The notes below the pieces were generated by a model. The model made no database searches, was not told where the DNA came from, and saw only the letters and a list, made by a program, of their open reading frames with translations. Both the position numbers and the translations under genes were made by a program. From the NCBI RefSeq assembly GCF_034140825.1, contig NC_089038.1, positions 24,767,501 to 24,831,500 on the forward strand: a DNA stretch of 64,000 nucleotides. The letters run 5' to 3'. Positions 22,800 through 38,051 of the stretch are shown here, piece after piece. The stretch comes from Oryza sativa Japonica Group. Its lineage: Eukaryota; Streptophyta; Magnoliopsida; Poales; Poaceae. Within the stretch, counting starts at the first letter, position 1. Each line of letters begins with the position of its first letter.

Positions 22800-23298
22800 G
22801 GGGACGCAGGGAGATTATAGGATTGATCTCATCTCCCCATAGCGACGCGTGTGCGTTGTTGATGTGAAGACGCCGACGTTGCTCCTATGGACGGAGGTGG
22901 TGATCATCGGGCTTTATTTGGCTATGGCTAATATAAATTGATCTAATGCTAATATCAGTGAAATCTGATCTATGGATTATTTGTGGAGGCTAATAGATGC
23001 GGCGCCCCAGGGAGATTATAGGATTGATCTCATCTCCCCAGGGCGACGTGGGGATCGAACGACGTTGGTCTCTAAGGCTCTGATACCATGTGGAAAAAAT
23101 CCAATTTGTTGTATTTTGTTGTTTTCTCATCTATTACATCGACTCTCTCATGGGGTATATATAGTAGTACATAGGGGATAGAGACTTGGAGTACAATATA
23201 AGTAAGAGTAGATTTATCTCTAGGATTCTATCTCTAGGATATATCTTATCTCTATATTTGCATTTGACTCTTACCTCTAACTAACAATAGTTCTAACA
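22800..23298 (-). mobile_element. Partial LTR fossil (TRIM or Copia type)
   Basis: The 23089-23298 segment begins TGTGG and ends CTAACA, and is flanked inside by GGCTCTGATACCA. The reverse of that flank is the initiator-Met primer-binding site, so this is a 5' LTR on the minus strand. Only a short leader is left. A 33-bp unit (gattataggattgatctc) occurs twice, near 22808 and 23008. The second LTR is not in view, so the element is incomplete. It ends about 155 bp before the start codon of the next gene. Confidence 0.7.
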
Positions 23299-23454
23299 GT
23301 CCCTCCTTGCCACCGCGGGCCGGTCGGCCTGCCTCCACCGACGGCCGACGGCATGATCTGGTTCGGGGAATTCAAGCCGCGTGAATCGATTCCAATCTCG
23401 TGTTGTTCGTCTTGGTGGATCAGATTGGCAAGCGAGGGCTTTTGATCACTCGAG

Positions 23455-24729
23455 ATGTCGTCGTCGTCGTCGTCACCTCGGGCGCCGGGGGACAGGAAGC
23501 GCTGCCGACGCGCCTCGGGCCCTGTGCCTCGCTGGGCGTCGCTGCCCGAAGATCTGGTGGACCTGGTGGCGTCGCGCTTGCTTGCCGGCGGCGACCTGCT
23601 GGACTACGTCCGCTTCCGAGCCGTCTGCACCAGCTGGCGGTCGGGCACCGCCTCCCCGCGCGGCCGCGGCGTCGCCGACCGGCGCTTCCACCCGCGCCGC
23701 TGGATGATGCTCCCGGAGGGCCACGGCCTCTACCCGGGCCACCCGAGCCTGCGTGGGTACGCCCGATTCCTCAACCTCGACACGGGGACCCTGGTCCGCG
23801 CCCGGATCCCGCTCCTCCGCGATGGCTACGTCGCCATCGACTCCGTCGACGGCCTCCTCCTGCTGCTGCTGGACCCCGACCCGAACCAGGAGGGCGCCGT
23901 TCGCCTCCTCCACCCTTTCACCGGCGACACCGCCGAGCTCCCGCCGCTCGGGACGGTCCTCCCGCATCTCGGCTCACGGCTGCTGGATTGCCCCGCGCCG
24001 TACAGGATCAGGAGCCTCGCGAGGGTCGTCTGCGCTTCTGTCTCCTGCAGCGCCACTGGAGCTGGAGCTGGAGCCATCACCGTCTTGCTTGCACTCTCCG
24101 TGGTGTCTCGTGTAGCCTTCGCTACTTCCCTGGACCGGCAATGGAGCCTGTCGACCTACGAATGCGTGATACTCTCTTCACCGATCGCATCCCATGGCAA
24201 GATATACCTGATGCACACAGACAGATCATGTGGCGAGAAGATGCACCAGATTCTCCGGATTGATCACCCACCTGCAGCAGCGCAGGATGGGTCGGGCTCG
24301 GGCGCAGGTCGTGCTCTACAAGAGCCAAAGCTGGTTGCCACAATCCCTGCACGCAAGCTCGACCATTTTCAAGGTCTGGTAGAATGTGGTTCAGAGATCC
24401 TGGTGCTTGGTTACAAGAACTGGTCTACGTCGCGGATTTCAGTTTTCAAACTTGCGGACCTTGTGCTGCAAAGGTTTATGCCAATAAAAAGCATCGGGGG
24501 CCATACCCTGTTCATTGGAGAAAGGAACATAAGTGTCTCTTCTAAGATACTGCCTACAGTCAAGGGTGACAATCTTGTCTACCTTAATTCAGGACTTGTG
24601 AAATACCACCTCAGTAGTGGCAGCTTGTCACTGGCAATTGATAATTGCAGCCTGTATGGCCGTGCACCGGGACCTAGTAGCCTCGTCCACTATATCTACA
24701 GCTGCTGCATTCGTAATCGGTGGTATTGA
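23455..24729 (+). CDS. F-box protein with DUF295-like C-terminus
   Basis: A single intact exon encodes 424 residues. The N-terminus is a Ser run and a basic patch (GDRKRCRRASG), then an F-box at about 28-65 with WASLPEDLVDLVASRLL and VRFRAVCTSWRSG. The middle and C-terminus follow the grass F-box/DUF295 pattern: an ARFLNLDTGTLVRARIP strand, AIDSVDGLLLLL, LLHPFTGDTAELPPL, then KIYLMHTD and the late VYLNSG. This large grass family probably recruits targets to SCF ligases, but nearly all members lack a known target. The GC bias falls sharply from the first to the last third, common in grass genes. An LTR fossil lies immediately upstream and could supply or disturb the promoter. I used the first ATG before the Ser run; the next Met is much later. 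Confidence 0.85.
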   Translation: MSSSSSSPRAPGDRKRCRRASGPVPRWASLPEDLVDLVASRLLAGGDLLDYVRFRAVCTSWRSGTASPRGRGVADRRFHPRRWMMLPEGHGLYPGHPSLRGYARFLNLDTGTLVRARIPLLRDGYVAIDSVDGLLLLLLDPDPNQEGAVRLLHPFTGDTAELPPLGTVLPHLGSRLLDCPAPYRIRSLARVVCASVSCSATGAGAGAITVLLALSVVSRVAFATSLDRQWSLSTYECVILSSPIASHGKIYLMHTDRSCGEKMHQILRIDHPPAAAQDGSGSGAGRALQEPKLVATIPARKLDHFQGLVECGSEILVLGYKNWSTSRISVFKLADLVLQRFMPIKSIGGHTLFIGERNISVSSKILPTVKGDNLVYLNSGLVKYHLSSGSLSLAIDNCSLYGRAPGPSSLVHYIYSCCIRNRWY

Positions 24730-25777
24730 CTTTATTTTCTTACTGCTTTATTTCTCCCTACTGTCGATTGTTTTTGTCCTGGGCTAGCTATTAATATTTG
24801 CATTATGTACTTGTAGGAGCAGAGGACTAATATGCAGAAAGGATGCACCAGAGTGGTTAGTGCAAGATTGAAGACTAGTTCAATAATGAGGCTAGTCCTT
24901 CCTCCCTTGTTTTCTGTACCAATACGTGATGCACCGGTCTTGAGCTAGAATTTTGCTGATAATCTTTTTTGGATCTTGCGGTTATAGATACTTTACATGC
25001 CAGATCTTCTGCTACTCACAAGCTATGTTTTGTATACTGATGAGTAAGCTGATTGCGATAATGATTGACAAGATGAATCAGCACGCTGTTGGAAAAGGGA
25101 ACACTAAAATATTTAGTAGTGCCAAAACAACAAAACATGTCTGGATTTTGGCACTACGGATGTTTTGGTATGGCACTGAACCAAACAAACCCGAAGAGTT
25201 AAACTGGAACCATTCTCTTCTTCTTTTTTCCATTGATGAAGTGTACCTCCAAATATCCGACACGCAAACCCCCATCGTTTGGCTTATCGGAGGAACAAGC
25301 GAAACGACATGTTTGCAAACGAAAAATAATTTATGAGTAAAATTTTTATATACGTGTTCTTAGCAATCTAAAAGCAAAGGCTGAAAAATAAACTTTAATT
25401 AAGAAACTCTAAAATTAACTCCAAATTTAAAGTTAAAAGTTCAAATTTTAACTGATAAATATAAGTATAAGCGAAAAGATGAGGCTGGCAGTCATTCGCA
25501 GCTTCAAAAGACTAGGAATCCCCTCATGCCTATGGGCCATTAGTGAAGTTAAAGCTTGTACATTTTGATGGGCCTGACCCACTAGTCCATGCAGGCCATG
25601 GCCGGGAACTCGGGCCGGGCCGGGCCGAACGTCCACCGCATCTTCCCCGAGTCCCCCCGGTTCTCCCCGTCTCCGCTCCCCCACTGCTGCCACCACCGCT
25701 CCGGTCACCTCCCCCATCGCCGGCTTCCCCTTCGCGCACGGTGCCACTCCCCGAGCCCCGCCCCGCCCGCCGCGGCC
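24730..25777. other. Intergenic, 3' UTR and a MITE-like repeat
   Basis: The first part is probably 3' untranslated sequence of the F-box gene. Positions 25272-25488 look like a MITE. The rest is the GC-rich leader of the GT-1 gene, where an open frame continues upstream of the chosen ATG. Confidence 0.45.
25272..25488. repeat. MITE-like repeat
   Basis: The imperfect inverted ends are CCATCGTTTGGCTTATCGG and, reversed, CCTCATCTTTTCGCTTATAC. The body motif 'tatatacgtgttcttagc' and AT-rich core are typical of a dispersed rice family. A partial relative lies near 41580-41740. Confidence 0.5.
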
Positions 25778-28700
25778 ATGCTCCTCTCCGGGCCGTCGCC
25801 GCAGCAGCCCACCCCGCCGCTGCTCCTCCCGGAGAGCAGCGGCGAGGACGGCGGCCACGACTCCTCCTCCCGCGCGGCGGCGTCGGGCGGCGGCGGCGGC
25901 CCCAAGAAGCGCGCGGAGACGTGGGTCCAGGACGAGACCCTCTGCCTCATCGCGCTGCGCCGGGAGATGGACTCCCACTTCAACACCTCCAAGTCCAACA
26001 AGCACCTCTGGGAGGCCATCTCGGCCAGGATGCGGGAGCAAGGGTTCGACCGCTCCCCGACCATGTGCACCGACAAGTGGAGGAACCTCCTCAAGGAGTT
26101 CAAGAAGGCGCGCAGCCACGCGCGGGGCGGGGGCGGTGGTGGCGTGGGCGGCGGCGGTGCGGGCACCGGCGGCGGGAATTGCCCCGCCAAGATGGCGTGC
26201 TACAAGGAGATCGACGACCTGCTCAAGCGCCGCGGGAAGCCGACGGGCGGTGGCGGCGCCGCCGTGGGGAGTGGCGCCGTCAAGAGCCCCACGGTCACCT
26301 CCAAGATCGACTCCTACCTGCAGTTCGACAAGGGTATACCTCTTCCAGAGTTTACAGTCTTCTGATTAAAATGAGCATGCCTTGCATTGATGGATCGAAG
26401 AGAGGCACTTCGAACTACTTGCATTGTCTGAAGAGCATGGGACAGCTTACAACTTTGGTATTTGTTCAATCTCTTGATGCACAACTCATAACTCAGCACA
26501 GAGCCACAGACTAACTGCAAATAGAACCCTAAACTTAGGCACTTAGCAATCAGAATTGAGTTTTCTTTACACCATGTAGCTCAGTAAGCTTGAACAGATG
26601 AACTAACAGCTGTAATAATTTTTTCAGGTAATATGAATAATAAATCTCCAGCCTGTATTCGTAGTGCATCCAGCCAAAAACCAGAAAAATAGAAGAGTTG
26701 TTGGACAAACCCCAACATGCTTGAACTGAAGCAGAACAGTAGAAAAAGTCTAGAATAAGACTCTAAACTGGACTAACAGTTATACTAATGTATGTCACTA
26801 GTCACTAGTCAGCCAATGAACTACGCAGAAAGTAATTATGCTATGCTGTGTACTTCTGACAGCTTATTAGCTAGTAATTCGCGTTGAGGGGATAAATAAA
26901 TTGTCACTATAAAACTATATCCGCATCGTAGTAAACCTAAATAGCCCCTCCATGACTCTACCGGTTGTACCAGTATTATCACCACCAGTAGAAATGATCT
27001 CAACAATTGATTTATGAGTTATATCAGTAGTTGAGGTGGTAGTATAAATTGATATGATCCATTGTATTAGAAAAGATGAATGGTTTAGATTGATTCTACT
27101 TAAAGCAGAGATCATTGTAAAGTGTGCGGGCATGATTTTCACAATTGAGGGATGTAAAATAAACAGTATTGAAGTTAGGGTGGAAAAATGAAAATTAAAC
27201 ATAAGCAATATTTTCAGTCTTCATGCTTATACTTGCCTTCTACAGTTCTGCTTGTTTAATTCGGTTGTTTTCTCATTGACTAATATTATGACCCTTGTCT
27301 AGGTTTTGAAGATGCTAGCATTCCGTTCGGCCCTGTTGAAGGTACCAAAATGTCCACATGCAATAATTTCAGATATGCCATAGTCGTTTACTTGCTTGGC
27401 TAAGTTGTTTTGACATAGTAAATTTGATGCAAAGTCATTTGCGGACTAGTCATTTTCCCTTTTTATGGTTGACCATCCAAAAAAGTGCTCCAAAACAGTG
27501 AGTTTTTAGTGATGCCATTTTTCTTAGTGTCATAGAAGAGCTTTCAGTCCTAGCTCATTAATTTTTCTGATGGCGTATGATTTATTGTTCTCAAAATTTT
27601 GGATGAACCTAACATTTAATTTGAATTGCTCGATGTTGTTGTGGAATTGTTGAAATTCTCGCTTTCTCATATGAAGTTACAATCAAGGAGAAAAAGGCAC
27701 CTGTTACTAGCACTTATAATTAGTTGTTTGACCAGTAACACCAATAAAGTATAATTTCATTTTTACCATTTTTATTATCAGATTCATGTGTTTTGTTTAT
27801 CCAACTCCTGTTATCAATGATACTCTGATGTAACTGTGGTTATGAAGACAGAACCATGCATATCAGTGCATCATATATAGTTTTACTCTGATTCTTTTGC
27901 TCTTTTCTGTTTTACAGCAAGTGGTAGATCATTGCTAAGTGTCGAAGATCGACTAGAACCTGATAGTCATCCACTTGCATTAACAGCTGATGCAGTTGCA
28001 ACCAATGGTGTAAATCCATGGAACTGGAGAGACACCTCTACCAATGGTACTAATCCAAATCCAAACACACTAAAAGTGATAATAATAATCTGGATATTTA
28101 TGGCAGAGGAATTGGACTGGTTGGAAATATTGCTGCTTGACTGTGTACTTATGAACTTGATTCAACTTCCATTGGATAATATTTATTTTGATTGCATGAA
28201 CTTCCTGTTCTGCTGAGAAATATTATTTCAAAATATTTCATAAACCACTGAATTTAACTATTTAGTCATATCTGTCATTCCTGAAATATGGATGAGCTAT
28301 TGGATACTTTTTTCTTTCTAACTGTTATTGTTTCAATTTGTTTCTACGCATACGGCTAATATACACCATATACTTTATTTTTACTAATGAAGCTATAAGT
28401 TATTAATTTCAGATGGTACTAAAACTCTATAATTCTTATGTTAATTAATTCGTGGCTCCTTGTTTTAATATTCTGTATTAATCGGGAAACGTGCCTCATA
28501 CAGGTGGAGATAATCAGGTTACTTTTGGTGGGAGAGTCATTTTAGTCAAGTGGGGTGATTACACTAAAAGAATAGGCATTGATGGTACTGCAGACGCAAT
28601 TAAAGAAGCCATCAAATCGGCATTTGGTCTAAGAACAAGACGGGCCTTTTGGCTTGAAGATGAGGATGAGGTTGTCCGTTCCTTAGACAGGGATATGCCG

Positions 28701-29814
28701 GTTGGAACATACACCCTTCATCTCGATACCGGTAATCGGAAAACGTTTTCTCTGCTTATGGACAAGACTTTGTTTTCTCCACAACTAGGAATACCGTAGT
28801 AGATTATTTAGATTTGTAACAGTATTTTCTGTATTGTGGTGTTGTTGTTGTTGTTGTGTGTGGTGGGGGGATTATTTTGGAACATATGGCTTTTCAGTTT
28901 GTGACTTGGTTGGTGCAGTAGACCCTAACTAAGAACTGAAAGCAAGTGGCACCACACAGAAGATTTGCATCCATTAACTTTAAATGTGAATGCCGATTTC
29001 TTGTTTGAGATTCTTCTTGTTGAGCTAACTAGTTCATGTTGGTCATCTGTACATCTAACTAGAAAGTATGGTGCTAACTAGAAATTTCTTTTGGGGGTAT
29101 TTGTATACTAGTGATGTTTGTCAGTATTTATGTTTGGATGCTGCCAATAGTGAATGACACTCTCATTACCAACAAACTGTAAAAAATATCATGTTTTATC
29201 AGTTGTAATTTACGTCTCAATTTACGATGCTATTTTGCGTCCAAGTTGCGCATTGCCAACTAAAAGATTTAGTTTTTTTTCTGAAGTTTTTTTTTTCAAA
29301 CTCTACTGAAGGATGTTCATCAACACTGCTCCCTTTTGTTCCAAATATAGATTACTTTAGACTTCTCAACAATTTCCTTAGTAAGTCATTTAGGAACTTC
29401 TAAGCACTTATTCAAAAAAAATTCCTCCATGATTGTCCTTCCAAAATAGATGCTCCTTCTCTCATAAAGAAATGATACATATTTTCCAATGTAATATAAA
29501 TGAAGGCCAACAAGGTCAATTTGAGTTAGTGCACAGATCTAAAACAACTTATTTTGGAATCAGATAGAGTTATATTGATTCAATCATTGCTGCATTCAAT
29601 GTTCACAGGAATGACCATCAAACTATATATGTTCGAAAATGATGAGGTCCGGACAGAAGACAAGACATTCTACACTGAAGAGGACTTCCGAGACTTTCTC
29701 TCGCGGCGTGGTTGGACACTCCTCAGGGAGTATTCAGGCTACAGAATCGCCGATACTCTGGATGACCTTCGTCCTGGTGTGATTTATGAAGGGATGCGAT
29801 CACTTGGTGATTGA
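25778..29814 (+). CDS. Trihelix transcription factor, GT-1 class
   Basis: Five exons, 25778-26333, 27303-27341, 27918-28046, 28504-28731 and 29609-29814, all join at phase 1 and give 385 residues. The N-terminus is low complexity with ESSGEDGG. The trihelix (about 45-112) reads [18 protein letters not shown], then [15 protein letters not shown], then [19 protein letters not shown]. The conserved C-terminal region holds [43 protein letters not shown] and [15 protein letters not shown]. Order and spacing match Arabidopsis GT-1, which binds GT elements of light-regulated promoters in the nucleus. The ATG at 25778 is preferred because GT-1 relatives begin near here; an earlier in-frame ATG (25589) would add a Pro-rich extension. 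Exon 2 has only 39 nt. A Gly-rich loop (after ARSHARGG) is longer than in dicots. Confidence 0.93.
29326..29571. mobile_element. Decayed Stowaway-like element in GT-1 intron 4
   Basis: The left end GCTCCCTTTTGTTCCAAATAT and the reversed right end ACTCTATCTGATTCCAAAATA resemble Stowaway termini but are worn. The copy lies wholly inside the last intron. Confidence 0.5.
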
Positions 29815-30972
29815 TTTGGTGACATTGCCTGACCAAGGCATATAATATATCCAAAGTAGATATGGAGCATACTCCTACCTTTTAATGCAATTTGAAGCCA
29901 AGCAAATCATGGGTTCCTGGTTATTGTAAATTTAGCTTTTGGCATCTTGACCTAAGCTAATTTTAAATGTCCATGCAGCCGAAGGGGAAAAGTTATACTG
30001 GATATACATTGGTTACCCGAAGTAAATAGCCTTGGAAGTTGGAACTTGAAAGTTGGAAATATGATCATTCAAGCTCTCTGAAGATCCAAGGTGCTTTGGC
30101 TGAGTACAAAGATTACAGCCTAAATGAGGACCTGTTAGTTGCTGCCAACAGGTCCTGGGGTTCCTCTGGTTTATATGTAAATGTAAATGTAGCTCTGTAG
30201 CATCTTGGTGTTAGTTAGTTTCCAATGTGTTTGTTACCCATGCTGATACTGGGTTTTACATTTGTCACAAATAGTCTTGGAAGCTGGAAACAAATACATT
30301 CATCAGAAGTGTAATTTGTCCGGACAACGAAGGTTGTCTGGCAAAATGTAAGATTTCTGATGGATTGTTGCAAACAGCCTTGGAAGTTCCGAAGCTGGAA
30401 TAAATTCATTCAGCAGAAGTGCATTTTGTCTTGAGATTGAAGATGGTACAAAATTACTTCTAATTTAATATGCAAGTTTTGACAAGAAAAACGGTGGTCG
30501 ATATAACATAAACTTTGAGGATACGGCTGTCTTGAGATTGAAGATGGTACAGAATTACTTTTAATTTAAGTGCATTTTGTTATTCACAGAGCATATGACT
30601 TCAAAACACCTTGAATCTTTTGAGATTCTGAAGTGAGAAACAACACATATAATTGAACAACACAGTGAAGAAATCGTGGCACACGATCACGATGCATTCA
30701 ACTCCAGTGGTACTTTCAACCCAGGATTTCAAAGGCTGAGGAAAAAAAAATCATGGTGAAGCAGCGATACACAGTCGATTCTCCCAAAATGCGGTAAAGA
30801 ACAAGAAAAGGGATTCTCCCAGAGCACACGAGTTCCGATAGGGCTAGGGCGTGAATGAACGAACGATTCACACAAGCATCACGCCTAGCAAGCTAAGCTA
30901 GCTAAATAAGCTAGCAGCAATAAACTAGCAAGGGGGTCTCCTCCTCATGGCTCCAACCTCCACCGGCGGCTT
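29815..30972. other. Convergent 3' region of GT-1 and MAD2, with direct repeats
   Basis: No gene is seen. A unit of about 42 bp (tcttgagattgaagatggta) occurs at about 30428-30469 and 30528-30569. A second pair (ctggaa-a-aaat-cattcatcagaagtg type) lies near 30285 and 30395. The first part is probably the GT-1 3' UTR. Confidence 0.5.
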
Positions 30973-32203
30973 CTACTCCTCGTCCCACTCGTCGACCTTG
31001 TAGGAGACGAGCGTGTCCACCTTGTGAATCTGCCATGGCAAGAACACGGCGCTGTAACGTCAGCAATCTGGGAGAGGCAGCGAAAAAAAAGAAACGGAGT
31101 CGATTCAGTGATATTCACCTTGGTGTCGAAGGAATGCAGCTTCACCATCTGTGGATTCTCGATGAGCTTGGCGTCGCTCTCCACCCAGGTGAAGGGCACC
31201 GCGACGTCCATGTCGGTGTACGCCAGCACGTCGAATATGCCTGCAAAATCAATCAATCAATCAATCAATCAATCGACGAATGCGGATGAGCTGGGAGGAA
31301 TTGGGGGGGAGAGCAGAGGCGATGAACACTGAACACTGAAGAAGTAGAGGTGGTGGTAATGGCGCTTACATGGCTCGTCGAGGCAGGGGAGGTAGGTGAT
31401 GCAGGAGGCGACCTGGCGCATGATGGCCTGGATCTCCCTCATGATCTCCTTGTCGCTCTTCTCCTTGATGACACCCTTGTCGACCACCTCCGGGTCGGTC
31501 TGGATGCTGAAGTTCCACCGCTCCAGCACCTCGGAGGTGGCCTTGCTCATGATCACCAGCACGATCCTCTGCAGCTTCCCGGCCTCCAGCCACTCTGCGC
31601 GCGGCAACGCAGGAAACACAGGCAAGATCAATCAGCAGCAGCAAAAGAAAAAGAAAAAAGAAACCAAATGGAGACAGGCAGGCTAGTGATCCGGTGAGTG
31701 AGGCCAGACGACCTGAGAGCTGGGTGTTGAGGTTGGCGATGAAGGTCTTCACCCCTTCGTCCTGCGTCAGCAGCATCGTGAGGCCGTACTTCTTCACCTT
31801 GGTGAAGCTCTCCTCCGGGTACACCCCGCGGTTGTACAGGATGCTGCGCCACGCACAAACCAAGAACACAAAACACCCCGGATCAGAAATTAACCCTGAA
31901 TCTGCAGCAACCGTTTTTTATATTTTTTTTCTTTCAAAGGAAACCAGCATCAGCGCAGCGGCGGCCGTCGATCCTGGCACCCGCAACCGCGCGAAGCGCG
32001 CACCTGTTCGCGGCGTAGCCTGCCACACGAGAAAAGGCATTCGATCAAACACCTATCGGGCGCGCGCACGCGTGAGAGGAGCCGAGGGCGAAAAAAAATA
32101 AAAGAAACGGAAGCGGAGATCGGCTTCTACCGAAGAACTCGCTGACGATGGCGGCGGAGCCCCGCAGCGTGATGATGTCCTTGGACGCCGTCCTCGACGC
32201 CAT
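30973..32203 (-). CDS. MAD2: Mitotic spindle checkpoint protein MAD2
   Basis: Six minus-strand exons join in phase: 32203-32131, 32019-32004, 31843-31713, 31594-31370, 31240-31119 and 31029-30973, for 207 residues. The protein is one HORMA domain. It opens MASRTASKDIITLRGSAAIV, then FGYAANSILYNRGVYPEE, LTMLLTQDEGVKTFIANL, MSKATSEVLERWNFSI and QAIMRQVASCITYLPCLDEP. It ends with the safety-belt segment and VSYKVDEWDEE. MAD2 senses unattached kinetochores and, by closing its C-terminal belt around CDC20, delays the anaphase-promoting complex. Length and sequence match other plant MAD2 proteins. Exon 2 is a 16-nt microexon, which simple gene finders may miss. Introns are short. The gene converges with GT-1. 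Confidence 0.96.
31248..31274. repeat. (ATCA)n microsatellite in MAD2 intron 4
   Basis: About seven tandem copies of a 4-bp unit, just upstream of the exon 5 acceptor on the gene strand. Confidence 0.9.
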
Positions 32204-32319
32204 CTCCTGATCCGCCTCACCTTCTTAACTCCTCCTCTTGCCTCCCGTGCGGCGGCGGCGGCGGCGGCGGATGGGGGGAGAGGAAAGAGGAAAGGGGGGG
32301 AAAAGCCGGGCAAAGGCAA

Positions 32320-34640
32320 CGGCTAGTGTGGAGCGGATCGGCTGCGGGCTGCGGCGCTTGGGAACTTGGGAGCGTTGTTTGTCGATGGGTCGTGTTGGGT
32401 CAGGTGCGGGGGAGAGAAGGTGTCGGCGTGCGGGTGGGTTTCGGGAGTTTTTAAAGGTGGGCCGGACCTGCGCTCCCAACGGTCGTGTGGGCGGTGGGCC
32501 AGTGGGCTTCGGTTGGCGCGATTCGCCCAAGCCGCGCGCTCTCTTCGAGTCCTTTACCTCTTGTTGATGATGAATTGTACTGGTACCAGTAGACTACTAG
32601 TAGAACCGTAGAAACACCATTTTCTTGGAGAAAATGCTCCTGGGTGGCTGGGTTTTTGAACTTGTTCGGACGGTTGGCCTTTAGGGCAGTCCCAACCCAT
32701 AACACTAGACATAGTTTTCATAAACTCTACATCATCAAGAAATTAGTACTAGACACTACTCTTTCAATATAAACACCACTATTCCATACTTCAATTTAAT
32801 GCAATTTATCTTACATGATATTTTGTGTAGAAACCATATCTCATGCAAGACATGGTTTCCTTCTCTTTCCTCATTTATTTACTTGCCACATCATTTTTTA
32901 TCCTAGGTGGCAACTTATATAATGTTATGGACATCATCCTAGACATTGGGTTGGGAATACCCTTAGAAACGGAGGGAAGGTATTTGCCCTTTGCCGCCAA
33001 CAACCCCTATTTGCCCTCATATTCGTCCGTTTAGCACAGTTATAACTTACCAAACAATTTTGGTTTCACCAAAAAAAATAGAGTAAAGCTGGTTAGAGTG
33101 TTCTCGCAAAATGAGCGTCTTACCAAACGAGACATCTGTTTCTTACTGTTTTTCTGGGCTTATTCGGCCGAATTGTAAATCGAAAAGTTTATTCTTCACC
33201 AGACTAAAAAAATACGCTTATTCATTATATTATCAGAGCATATCATTTGATTCACGGTTTGGAAAATTATGTTTTGAAAATACAAAAACTTATACTGTAG
33301 TCCTTCCATCACGGCACAACAACTTTTTTCCATGTCTTGTAATATAAGGTGTGTGTGCATGCATGCACATTAACTATCACCTCTTAGTCCTTTAAATTTG
33401 GTTTGTTTTAAACCATCTACCATCAAGCCCCCAATCACACTGCTTGCCTGTACGGATGTGATCTAACCGATGCGATAATCAAATTATTTCTCGGTCTTTT
33501 GCGTTAGAAGTGATTTAGCCTAACACCCATTTTGGCATGTAGGGAGTATTACTTAGACCACTCATTTTAGACATATTTTATCTTAAAATATTAAATTAAC
33601 CACTATAATCGGTTATATAATGGCGATAATAATATACTCAATAATCTAAATATAGTTTTTAATATATTTGTGAACTATGTGATTCTATACTAAAAACTAC
33701 CCCTATGCCTTAAAAGCCACTGACTAGCACTGACATTCTGTTTGCCTTTTGTTTGAAAGTTAATTTGGATGTATTTAAAATTCAAGTAGGATTATATTGT
33801 TTCGGTAGAGATTATTTTTCAAGAGAAAGTTTCCTTTGATTTTTTTTGGTGCAACCTTTTTTCTTTACAAAGGGAACTTTTCTAATGTTTGTTAGAAGTT
33901 TTGGTATATAGCTAACTTTTTTATTTCTCTTGTAGATTTTTTTCCTATGAAAAACCTTTATAGTTCTTTTGGTGAAAGTTCTATCAGGCCCTGCCATTTT
34001 TACTGGCACAGCTTAAGAAATGGAGCACTATGTTTGATTCATTGGCCAATGTATGCACGGTAAATTGTTAATGCATCGTATAGCAACCAATATATACAAC
34101 TACCAGTTGTAGAGGAGATATCTCGTTTCAGTAACCGCCATTTTTTCACCAACCAAGTCACGTTTTAATAACATTCTAATCGAACATTTTCAATTTATAA
34201 CTAAAACTAAACCAGAGGAAATGACTGTATTCTAGGACAAAATATACACGGATCAAATCACGTCTTATTAAGAAGGAATATTTCTCAGTATCGGTTCCCT
34301 TGCTCTAAATGATACTGTATCAACTATTCATAACACCGTTTATATGTTTCTTGATCAGCAGGACGATAGATCTTCAACGGCTGATTATCATCGATCTTCT
34401 TGGGGAGGAAGCCTACCTTTGCCATTATCTTTTCGTGGGCCCAAATCCAGCAGCGGTCCAACGTTTCTCTCCACCCACAGGAACCTTCTGGAAACCCACG
34501 CCCTCTCTATCCCCTCTCCCAATCCAGCGACGTGGCCGCATCTCCCACCGTCCACTTCCCCCCTCCCGATTCAAACCAACGGCCCCGATCCCATCCTTGA
34601 GCCGCGGGCACAGAGCCCTGGATCCCCCGGCGGAGCCAGT
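32320..34640. other. Intergenic between MAD2 and GAPDH
   Basis: The left part (to about 32560) is the GC-rich promoter side of MAD2, with a GGC run near 32250-32270. A Tourist MITE lies at 32684-32962. Positions 32970-34300 are AT-rich with no recognisable frame. The last 300 bp are the GAPDH promoter, C-rich on the plus strand. Confidence 0.5.
32684..32962. mobile_element. Tourist-like MITE
   Basis: The ends GGGCAGTCCCAACCCA and TGGGTTGGGAATACCC are inverted repeats, flanked by TTA at 32681-32683 and 32963-32965. Length 279 bp. Confidence 0.88.
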
Positions 34641-34642
34641 TC

Positions 34643-34650
34643 TATATAAA
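34643..34650 (+). promoter_or_regulatory. TATA box of the GAPDH gene
   Basis: TATATAAA lies 111 bp before the start codon, followed by a GC-rich leader. Transcription probably starts around 34670-34680. Confidence 0.75.
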
Positions 34651-34760
34651 GGCGAGGCCGCCCCAGCTGGCACCACCCATTCCTCGCGTCGCATCGCACT
34701 TGTAGCTCTCGACCCCCGCATCTCATCCCTCCTCTCGCTTAGTTCAGATCGAAATCGCAA

Positions 34761-38051
<3,291 letters not shown>

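Noticed and set aside
25543-26514. 323-residue frame overlapping GT-1 exon 1
   Set aside because: It is a shifted frame of the same DNA. The trihelix sequence is in the 25778 frame.
26895-27200. Possible MITE in GT-1 intron 1
   Set aside because: AT-rich and set off from its surroundings, but I found neither inverted ends nor a target duplication.
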